From assembly GCF_016508255.1 (NCBI RefSeq), contig NZ_JADVKT010000005.1:1-64000 (forward strand): 64,000 bases of DNA. Reading direction: 5' to 3'. The notes under the pieces are model-generated. The model searched no databases and was not told where the DNA came from. It saw only the letters and a program-made list of their open reading frames with translations. Numbering within the stretch: the first letter of the stretch is position 1; the number at the start of each line of letters is the position of its first letter. Source of the stretch: Acinetobacter calcoaceticus. GTDB taxonomy: Bacteria; Pseudomonadota; Gammaproteobacteria; Pseudomonadales; Moraxellaceae. The position numbers were made by a program, and so were the translations under genes. This document shows positions 58,084 to 64,000 of the stretch, one piece after another.

Positions 58084-58128
58084 GAAAATTGAGTGGTATT
58101 TAAAAGAAATGCCACTCAATTTTTTTAT
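58084..58128 (+). terminator. Intrinsic terminator of hydrolase–PF10118 operon
   Basis: AAAATTGAGTGG / CCACTCAATTTT stem with an A/T-rich loop and following T run. Confidence 0.85.
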
Positions 58129-58150
58129 AGTTTGGCGTGGTATAAAACGT

Positions 58151-58183
58151 AAAAAAGCAGATATATCAAATATCTGCTTTTTT
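58151..58183 (-). terminator. Terminator of the flavin monooxygenase gene
   Basis: AAAAAAGCAGATA / TATCTGCTTTTTT stem with an eight-base loop; the A run on its left gives T residues on the minus strand. It may work in both directions. Confidence 0.88.
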
Positions 58184-58194
58184 CACCTTATTGG

Positions 58195-59673
58195 TTATAT
58201 GAAAGAATAATTCTGTTCATCAAAATATCTGAGATCATTTCTCATATGTTGTATTGTCCAAGGATAATTCGATACATTGACTCTTTGATCATCAAGGTAA
58301 TAACTCACACAACCACCACGATTAAAAACTGTTTTATCTAAAGCATGTTGTAATTTTTGATTATATGAATCATTTGCTAAAGAATTTACTTCAAAAGAGT
58401 TTTTACGCTTTTTAATGACTGATTTCATAGCTTGAATTCCATATCCAATATGAATTTCAGCCGTAGTAATAAAAGAATTATAATTTAAGCTATTAGGTCC
58501 TAACACATAAATTGCATTTGGTACATTCTGAATTACACAGCCTTTATACGCTTGCATTTTATTTTTTGACCACATTTCAGCGAGAGTTTCTCCTGTTTTT
58601 GTGACAATTTTCTTAGCAATTGGAGCTTGAGTAACTTCGAAGCCTGTTCCCCAGATAATAATATCCAAAGGAATTTCTTTACCATCGACAACAATTCCAT
58701 TTTCGGTCATTTCTTCGACACCTTGGGCAATGACGGTGGTATTGCTTGTTGCTAAAGCCGAATAATAAGTATTTGAAAAGAGAATCCTTTTACATCCCAT
58801 CGTAAATTGTGGAGTCACTTTTTTACGTAAGTTAGGATCTTTGATTTGAGAGTGCATCCATTGGATCAATACTTTACCCGTCGCTTCTAAAGACTTTGGA
58901 TGACTTACAGCTTGACTCAATAATTCCATTGAAATGTCTGTCGATAATCGAACAAATTTTAAAAGGAGTGGCGTATTTTTCATTGCACTTTGTGAGAGTT
59001 TACCTAGTTCCATATTAGGTTTAGGAATAACCCATGGAGCCGTTCTTTGAAATACATAAAGCTGATCAACTTGCTTTTGAATGGCTGGAATAATTTGAAT
59101 TGCAGAAGCTCCTGTACCTACAACCGCAACTCGCTTACCTGTTAAATCAACGGAATGGTCCCATTGTGCTGAATGAAACATTTTGCCTTTAAATTTTGAC
59201 ATACCATTGATTTTTGGTACTGCTGGTTGGCTTAATGGTCCACCTGCGAAAAAAACAAATTTTGCATAATACGTTGTTTCGGCTGTTTTAATTTCCCAAC
59301 ATTGCTTTTGTTGTAGCCATTTTGCTTGTTGTAATTCTTGATTAAATTTAATTTTTGGATATAGATGATGTTGATGTGCAACATCTTCTATATATTCCTT
59401 AATTTGAGTTTGTTTGGCAAAAACATGGTTCCATTTGGGATTCGGTGCAAAAGAGTAGGAGTAGAGTGCTGAAGGAATATCACATTCACAGCCAGGATAG
59501 GTATTATCTCTCCACACTCCACCAATTTCATTGGATTTTTCAAGAATTAAAAAATCTTTAGTGCCTGATTTGAGTAATTTTACTCCTGTCGCAATTCCTG
59601 ACAGTCCAGCGCCAATTACAATCACTTCAAGATTTTTAATCCTTGAGTCTGTTGATGTTGATAGTTGACTCAT
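58195..59673 (-). CDS. Flavin-containing (Baeyer–Villiger-type) monooxygenase
   Basis: A 492-residue class B flavoprotein monooxygenase. It has FAD site GAGLSG (residues 21–26) and the exact Baeyer–Villiger fingerprint FxGxxxHxxxW, as FKGKMFHSAQW. The NADPH site is VVGTGASAIQI, and the C-terminal region has IIWGTGFEV. Such enzymes insert oxygen into ketones or aldehydes. ATG 59673 (MSQLSTSTD) was chosen because AAGGA lies seven bases upstream; an ATG six codons earlier is weaker. It is on the same strand as, and about 115 bases downstream of, the 359-residue unknown protein, so the two may be co-transcribed. Similar to MymA-type enzymes by class; substrate unknown. Confidence 0.88.
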   Translation of the reverse strand: MSQLSTSTDSRIKNLEVIVIGAGLSGIATGVKLLKSGTKDFLILEKSNEIGGVWRDNTYPGCECDIPSALYSYSFAPNPKWNHVFAKQTQIKEYIEDVAHQHHLYPKIKFNQELQQAKWLQQKQCWEIKTAETTYYAKFVFFAGGPLSQPAVPKINGMSKFKGKMFHSAQWDHSVDLTGKRVAVVGTGASAIQIIPAIQKQVDQLYVFQRTAPWVIPKPNMELGKLSQSAMKNTPLLLKFVRLSTDISMELLSQAVSHPKSLEATGKVLIQWMHSQIKDPNLRKKVTPQFTMGCKRILFSNTYYSALATSNTTVIAQGVEEMTENGIVVDGKEIPLDIIIWGTGFEVTQAPIAKKIVTKTGETLAEMWSKNKMQAYKGCVIQNVPNAIYVLGPNSLNYNSFITTAEIHIGYGIQAMKSVIKKRKNSFEVNSLANDSYNQKLQHALDKTVFNRGGCVSYYLDDQRVNVSNYPWTIQHMRNDLRYFDEQNYSFI

Positions 59674-59788
59674 TTCACTTTCCTTAAACATTAAATTTGT
59701 TAAGTTCTTTCTAAAAGGCAGAGGGAATACAAGGACCTTTGATCATTAGGTCCAAACTGTAATTAAAAATTAAATAAAGAAAGAACGC

Positions 59789-60868
59789 TTAATATGGGAT
59801 ATCTACATATTCCATATAACATCGACCTTCGATTGGTCTATTTTCAAACTCACCATGAAATTTATAGCAGGTCGAATAACCCACACCATGGCCATAATGG
59901 TATTCGGTGTCCGCATCACCTAAGATAGACAACAGAACATTTCCTTGCTTATCTTTGGCGATCCAAGATAATTTTTTAGGTACTTTCGTTGAGCCGCCAT
60001 TGAGACCCACTTTTTCTTGTTCGTAATATTCTAAAACCTCAAATTTTACGTCATCATAATATTCAGAAGATTGGTTTAAGCGACGTACATGGATGCAATA
60101 ACAAACGGGTACACCTAATATTTCAGCTTTAGTCAGTAATACTTGAATATCTTGATCAATTTTTAAAATTTGATAAGTAAAGAAATTTAAAGGAATTTTA
60201 TGACGGTAATCAATAGGTTGATTTTTTAAACTATATAACCCAAAAGCGCGAGCATATTCGTAAGTACATAATCCTTTAACAGGTGTTTCCTGACCATTAA
60301 ATATGATTCGGCCTTCATACGTTGCTAATAAACTTAAATGATCATAAATAAAACTTTTTGCAAAGTATGAAACTTGATCGGTAATATCAACTTGAATATC
60401 AATATCTAACCCAGCGTAATTTCCAATTAATTTTACATGCGGATATTTACCTTCTATTTTTAACTCTTGTCCAAATGTGATATCACTGCCATCTGCATTC
60501 GCATGACATTCTTCATTAATGATATAACCTTTGAGTAAAAAATCTGAGCATGCAGCGGTACCAGAAAATAATGTCGCTGTTGTTCTCGGAGAATTATTTT
60601 TCACTAAATAATCATGATCAAACGCCATTGCCCCTGGGGTACCAAACAAGATCATAATATTCAGAAAACGATGTGGTTCAGGTAAATCAGAAAAAAACAA
60701 ACCAAAATGTGACCAGCAATACCAATTATCATTAAAGCGAGGAATCATGATTTGTGGATTCTTAAATGGCGCTACAGAGCCAGAACTAGCAGAATCCGCT
60801 ATTGGCTTTAAGCCAATCAAGGCTCCTCCCATACATTTTGAAAGAATGGAAGATTTTTGCTCTCTCAT
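59789..60868 (-). CDS. Unrecognised 359-residue protein, lipocalin-like beta-rich
   Basis: I do not firmly recognise this protein. It has no convincing signal peptide or membrane span. The C-terminal pattern, HGVGYSTCYKFHGEFENRP followed by GRCYMEYVDIP, resembles the C-terminal end of AttH/hydroxyneurosporene-synthase-like beta-barrel proteins found beside lipid- and steroid-modifying enzymes. GAGGACATTTC (minus strand) precedes the ATG. It is the first gene of a minus-strand unit with the monooxygenase and is divergent from the AraC regulator. A substrate-binding or isomerising role is conjecture. Confidence 0.65.
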   Translation of the reverse strand: MREQKSSILSKCMGGALIGLKPIADSASSGSVAPFKNPQIMIPRFNDNWYCWSHFGLFFSDLPEPHRFLNIMILFGTPGAMAFDHDYLVKNNSPRTTATLFSGTAACSDFLLKGYIINEECHANADGSDITFGQELKIEGKYPHVKLIGNYAGLDIDIQVDITDQVSYFAKSFIYDHLSLLATYEGRIIFNGQETPVKGLCTYEYARAFGLYSLKNQPIDYRHKIPLNFFTYQILKIDQDIQVLLTKAEILGVPVCYCIHVRRLNQSSEYYDDVKFEVLEYYEQEKVGLNGGSTKVPKKLSWIAKDKQGNVLLSILGDADTEYHYGHGVGYSTCYKFHGEFENRPIEGRCYMEYVDIPY

Positions 60869-60910
60869 GAAATGTCCTCTTACCTATTGTATTTCTTGAA
60901 TTATGTAATC

Positions 60911-60922
60911 ATGCTTGAGGAC
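60911..60922 (-). promoter_or_regulatory. Possible regulator half-site facing the 359-residue gene
   Basis: On the minus strand GTCCTCAAGCAT, followed by GATTAC, resembles the GTCCT-N4/5-(A)TG pattern at 61008 and at 1267, but inverted. It lies about 45–55 bases upstream of the 359-residue gene's ATG. Confidence 0.3.
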
Positions 60923-61005
60923 GTAACTTCACTTTATTCTATTTCTATCCTAACTTATTGCATTTTTCCAAATCCTTAGCAGATAAATCCCTGGATAAAA
61001 CAAAA

Positions 61006-61029
61006 TTGTCCTAACATGACACATTATTG
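61006..61029 (+). promoter_or_regulatory. Possible AraC-regulator binding element
   Basis: TTGTCCTAACATGACAC followed by ATTATTG resembles the element upstream of PF10118 paralog 2 (CTGTCCTCATCTGCAC then TTAATTG) and, more weakly, paralog 1 (ATGTCCTTATTTACCC). It lies in the divergent regulatory region of the AraC gene. Confidence 0.35.
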
Positions 61030-61139
61030 AAAATGTGATTTCTGTAGAATTGATTCAGAACCAAGATATTACGATTAGTATTTCAGTTTGTCTTGACACT
61101 AAATTTTATAATTTATCTTTTTATGCCACTGAGAATGTT

Positions 61140-62150
61140 ATGACAGAAATAGTTACTATTCCTGGAATATTATTGGAATTAGTTGAAAGTTATATACATA
61201 ATAATCAGTTAGATATTGATCAGGTCAATACTTTGCTTCGACAATATAAAGGGCGAGAACGGATTCATTTAGAAGTTTGGTGGGAAATATTGGAACTTAT
61301 TTATGAAAAATATCCTGTTCCAGTGTTAGGGCATTATATTGGCAGTCTGATTGAACCTTGTCATATCAATATTTTGGGATATTTAGCGTTATCTAGCCCT
61401 AATGTAATCAGTTTTATTGAAAGTTTTAAAAACTTTCAGCCTTTATTACAAAATAGTGCGCAGTTTTCTATAAATATTGAACAAAATAAGTTCGCAATGA
61501 CATGGACACCCGTCATTGTTAAAAACTCCCAGTTATCTAATGAGGTACTTATTTCTGGAGTATTAAAGTTACTTCAAAATATACTGCACTATAATAATAT
61601 TAAACCTTTAAAAATTGAATTTTCAGCAACCAAACCTAAAACAATAAGACATCATGAAGAAGTATATGGTTGTCCTGTTAGTTTTGACTCAGATGCTTTA
61701 CGTTTATGGTTTCCTATTGATATGCTTTATTTGCCTATTCCAACTGGGGATCCATATTTAAAAGAATTACTTAATAAACAAGCTGAAGTACTATTAAAAG
61801 CCTTACCAAATGCTGATAGCTTTCTAAAAAAGCTACAAGAAGTCATTGTTCAAACGCTTAATAATAAAGAGCCCACCGTACAAAATATCGCAATACAAAT
61901 GGATTTATCTGTACGTACATTTTATAGAAAGCTTAATCAACGTGGATTGCAATACTCTGATATTGTAAAAAATATAAGAAAAGAGCTTGCTAAAAATTAT
62001 TTGGTAGAAACAGATTTATCTTTATCTAAAATTGCTTTTTTATTGGGTTATGCAGAACAAAGCGCATTTAGTCGCGCTTTTAAACAGTGGGAGACTCTCA
62101 CGCCAACAGAATATCGTAAATCTTTTCAAAAAATGAATATTAAACTTTAA
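61140..62150 (+). CDS. AraC-family regulator with N-terminal arabinose-bd-like domain (VirS/OruR type)
   Basis: A 336-residue AraC-family regulator. The N-terminal ~200 residues look like the Arabinose_bd (PF12625) domain of VirS/OruR-type activators, including VLGHYIGSLIEPCHINILGYLALSS (quoted in part). The C-terminal AraC DNA-binding domain (about 245–336) has the first helix-turn-helix TVQNIAIQMDLSVRTFYRKL and the second LSKIAFLLGYAEQSAFSRAF followed by LTPTEYRK. I chose ATG 61140; a GTG at 61035 would add 35 residues not typical of the family. Divergent from the two minus-strand genes, it probably activates them. A leader of over 100 bases would then precede it. Confidence 0.85.
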   Translation: MTEIVTIPGILLELVESYIHNNQLDIDQVNTLLRQYKGRERIHLEVWWEILELIYEKYPVPVLGHYIGSLIEPCHINILGYLALSSPNVISFIESFKNFQPLLQNSAQFSINIEQNKFAMTWTPVIVKNSQLSNEVLISGVLKLLQNILHYNNIKPLKIEFSATKPKTIRHHEEVYGCPVSFDSDALRLWFPIDMLYLPIPTGDPYLKELLNKQAEVLLKALPNADSFLKKLQEVIVQTLNNKEPTVQNIAIQMDLSVRTFYRKLNQRGLQYSDIVKNIRKELAKNYLVETDLSLSKIAFLLGYAEQSAFSRAFKQWETLTPTEYRKSFQKMNIKL

Positions 62151-62183
62151 AAGTTTAATTCTAGTTATATTTTTAATGTGATC

Positions 62184-62237
62184 AGGCCCCCATGCCACAA
62201 CAGAACTTTAATTTTTTGCGATGATTTAGAGTAAAAC
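62184..62237 (+). repeat. Imperfect 54-base direct repeat, copy C (right of metabolic block)
   Basis: AGGCCCCCATGCCACAACAG with the following AACTTTAATTTTTTGCG matches the copy at 55599 with five substitutions and no gaps. It lies just after the AraC gene. Confidence 0.8.
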
Positions 62238-62296
62238 GCTATTACAGCTACTCTTACCTTATCTTTAGATGGGTAACCATCCCAAAAAAACTCAAT

Positions 62297-62327
62297 AAAA
62301 AAGCCACTTAAGATAAGTGGCTTTTTA
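62297..62327. terminator. Bidirectional terminator between AraC gene and the lipoprotein gene
   Basis: AAAAAAGCCACTTA / TAAGTGGCTTTTT stem with a short loop, between convergent genes, with A and T runs on either side. Confidence 0.92.
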
Positions 62328-62334
62328 TGAATCA

Positions 62335-62817
62335 TTATTTACGGCAATCGTCAGGTCCTAACTCATCTTTGGTATAAGTAGAATTTATTTTTTTTAACCA
62401 GACTTGCTCTTTTGAGTTAAGCCAAGCATAAATATCTTTATAGTTATTTTGTTCTTCAGGCGAGATTACATCTTTTGTTTCACGAGCGAATTTCGCCATC
62501 CAGCAGATTTTATTTAGCTTACTAGTGTTCAAACTTTCTTCAATAACATAACCATTCCCAGCACCTTCCTCAAAGGCTTTTAACGCATTTGCTTTTGTTA
62601 ATGTTGCATAAACTAATGATTTAGTGACATCACTATTTTTTTCTTGAAGAGCATATCTATACACTCGGTAATCTGTAGTTATTACACTGACTGCGCCACG
62701 CCCTGCATTAACTAAAGCTTCTCTATCGTTATTTACTTGTGTATTTGCACAACCATTAATGAAAAGCATAAACAGAGGGACACAAATAAATTTAATATAA
62801 GTTCTGTTTGCCAACAT
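62335..62817 (-). CDS. Small lipoprotein, possible immunity protein of a type VI cargo pair
   Basis: A 160-residue predicted lipoprotein: signal peptide with hydrophobic core IKFICVPLFMLFI and lipobox INGC (Cys23). The mature part has a Cys pair (CWMAK near 105 and DDCRK near the C-terminus) and is helical; it matches no family I recognise. Its start lies 26 bases inside the end of the upstream gene, so the two are translationally linked. Position after a PAAR gene and an unknown protein fits an immunity protein protecting the periplasm, but this is inference. Confidence 0.65.
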   Translation of the reverse strand: MLANRTYIKFICVPLFMLFINGCANTQVNNDREALVNAGRGAVSVITTDYRVYRYALQEKNSDVTKSLVYATLTKANALKAFEEGAGNGYVIEESLNTSKLNKICWMAKFARETKDVISPEEQNNYKDIYAWLNSKEQVWLKKINSTYTKDELGPDDCRK

Positions 62818-63490
62818 TATGTGGGTCTCCTGGATATTCTCTATTTTGTTTCATGATCTGAATCATTTTAGGGTTATAGTCTTGGCCAAAGACTTTTTTA
62901 AACATATTTCGGTTGATGTGTAGGGGGCCGTGATTCATTTGTAAATCTGCTAAGTCCCTAGTTGCAGTAACAACATCTAACTTTTTAAGCGTATCTTTCA
63001 AATCTTCGATTTTAGAGTAAATTTCTTTACCTTGATCAAATTTACTTAAATTACGTAATTCAAGAAGTTCATCAACTGCAAATGTACTCAGAAAGCGTAC
63101 TTTAAAAGCTGTACTTTGAAACTCTCCAACAATACGTGGAATTTCTTTTACTGAATGTTTTAGCACATAGTTTTGAAATTTTATGTACATTCGGGTATGA
63201 AAAGCGGGGTCGCTCATGTAACCATCATTAAGTTTATTAATATCCCATTCCATACCGAAACGAGCTGCCATCAGCATTTCGATTGTATTATCTGCGACCT
63301 CCGCCCAATGCTGAATATTCATCATAAAATTATATGGTCTAACCATCGCGTAATTGCGAACTTTAATATGGTCATTGCAAAGAGGCTCTGTTATTTCACA
63401 AACTTTCTCTTCATGAGGGTAAGCATCCCAAGCAGGTGATGAGCCCGGTATATTACGACTGTATGGATTTCCTAAATTCTTATCTGACAT
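62792..63490 (-). CDS. Unrecognised protein, possible type VI secretion effector
   Basis: A 232-residue soluble protein without signal peptide or membrane span. It has an N-terminal NPYSRNIPGSSPAWDAYP segment, then mostly helical sequence (about 45–190) and a Pro/Gly-rich tail. I see no known catalytic motif. ATG 63490 is taken as the start, just past the PAAR stop; an ORF start four codons upstream would overlap that gene. The location directly downstream of a PAAR protein and upstream of a lipoprotein is the classical effector position of a type VI cargo module, yet the sequence itself does not prove toxicity. A chaperone is an alternative. Confidence 0.6.
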   Translation of the reverse strand: MSDKNLGNPYSRNIPGSSPAWDAYPHEEKVCEITEPLCNDHIKVRNYAMVRPYNFMMNIQHWAEVADNTIEMLMAARFGMEWDINKLNDGYMSDPAFHTRMYIKFQNYVLKHSVKEIPRIVGEFQSTAFKVRFLSTFAVDELLELRNLSKFDQGKEIYSKIEDLKDTLKKLDVVTATRDLADLQMNHGPLHINRNMFKKVFGQDYNPKMIQIMKQNREYPGDPHNVGKQNLY

Positions 63491-63492
63491 TC

Positions 63493-64000
63493 TTAATTCC
63501 ATGCATCCATAGGTTTTGATAGGTCAAAAGTAGTTAAATCAACCTCTTTGGCTTCCGTACCTGTTTTTATTAATTCGGTATAACCGCTTTTATCTGTAAA
63601 ACCTTCAATCTCTGTACCGTCAGGACCTTTTAATTTAAAGTATTGCTGTGCAAGCGGCTTGCCAGTTTCTTGATCTTTAAGCTGAAACTTGAGTCCGTGT
63701 TCATCAGTCTGAGGTACAAAGCTATCTTGAGTTTGAGCTTTACTCGCTGGTGAACTTTGTGCAGAACCACCGCCATTGTCTTGAACTACTAAGTTTTGTT
63801 GAGGTAATAACTTACAGCCACATGAAAGAGAGTCGTTAACACGGGCAGCGGCTTTACCAAAGATCTGCATATATGGGTCGCCAGACACAATGATTGCAAC
63901 AACTTTATGAGTTGGACAGGTAGCTTTGTCACCGACACAGGCAACGGGAATACCGTCAATTAGGAACATACTGTTCCCAGAAATTACTTGACCACCGCCA
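63493..64000 (-). CDS. PAAR-domain protein with C-terminal extension (5' end outside window)
   Basis: The reading frame is open to the window edge on the minus strand. It reads GGQVISGNS before the internal ATG at 63969 and then MFLIDGIPVACVGDKATC, a continuous PAAR repeat. So 63969 is not the start. PAAR proteins cap the VgrG spike of the type VI secretion system and carry cargo. After the PAAR domain comes a Ser/Gln-rich linker (VQDNGGGSAQSSPASKAQTQ, about 65–85 counted from 63969). A ~65-residue beta-rich module follows, with GKPLAQQYFKLKGPDGTEIEG and TDKSGYTEL, like transthyretin/carboxypeptidase-regulatory domains that dock effectors. It ends one base before the next gene region. Confidence 0.85.
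   Translation of the reverse strand, partial: GGGQVISGNSMFLIDGIPVACVGDKATCPTHKVVAIIVSGDPYMQIFGKAAARVNDSLSCGCKLLPQQNLVVQDNGGGSAQSSPASKAQTQDSFVPQTDEHGLKFQLKDQETGKPLAQQYFKLKGPDGTEIEGFTDKSGYTELIKTGTEAKEVDLTTFDLSKPMDAWN

Noticed and set aside
61035..61139. 35-residue N-terminal extension of the AraC regulator from GTG 61035
   Set aside because: The extension is unlike family N-termini and would overlap the probable regulatory element; ATG 61140 gives the usual length.
63493..63969. Complete PAAR gene starting at ATG 63969
   Set aside because: The frame continues open to the window edge, and the residues before this ATG (GGQVISGNS) are part of the PAAR domain, so the ATG is internal.
45703..64000. 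Prophage or integrase-bearing element
   Set aside because: No integrase, capsid, terminase or recombinase reading frame is present among the genes here.

Overview
This is a chromosomal segment of an AT-rich gammaproteobacterium, almost certainly Acinetobacter of the A. baumannii–calcoaceticus group. Support comes from the tmRNA tag (ANDETYALAA), the dut–algC–argB order also seen in pseudomonads, the pilT/pilU, minCDE and fur/bamE/rnfH neighbourhoods, and the style of many small membrane proteins. These identifications rest on motif recognition and gene order; no database search was run.

Positions 1–45702 are mostly core genome. In order: the 3' end of tuf; two tandem PF10118 paralogs with duplicated upstream regions; rimI; the leucyl/phenylalanyl protein-transferase pair aat–bpt; trxB; ftsK; a LysE exporter; minCDE; a membrane protein and a PlsC-like acyltransferase; an OmpA-type lipoprotein; rep–dut–algC–argB; an OlsB-like acyltransferase; a class II glutamine amidotransferase; a hemerythrin; a membrane protein coupled to rnfH; bamE, fur, pilTU, yggS, uppP, sbcDC; a run of small enzymes; hemB–thiO; a hotdog thioesterase; emrAB; a lipoprotein-type gamma-glutamyltransferase; and ssrA (tmRNA). 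Strong intrinsic terminators separate most units. A gene-free gap at 35326–35703 appears to hold an undescribed structured small RNA on the minus strand.

From 45703 onward the window is accessory. Directly after tmRNA lies a complete type I restriction–modification operon (hsdM with a long C-terminal extension, hsdS, hsdR), then a GIY-YIG nuclease and an unrecognised membrane protein: a probable defence island without a visible integrase. Next is a 613-base gene-free stretch rich in inverted repeats. It is followed by a metabolic block (alpha/beta hydrolase, a third PF10118 protein, a Baeyer–Villiger-type flavin monooxygenase, an unrecognised 359-residue protein, and an AraC regulator) bracketed by about 54-base imperfect direct repeats. 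The block resembles mycobacterial mymA/virS loci in composition. The right end holds three minus-strand genes that look like a type VI secretion cargo module: a PAAR protein running off the window, an unrecognised protein, and a lipoprotein.

The most promising novelties are: (1) three PF10118 'metal-dependent hydrolases' share an E / ExxH / EH / ExxH ligand pattern typical of diiron-carboxylate helical bundles; (2) a TGTCCT-type upstream motif shared between the two paralogs near tuf and the AraC-regulated block; (3) the candidate sRNA at 35430–35612; (4) the repeat-flanked metabolic block; (5) the PAAR-linked unknown pair.
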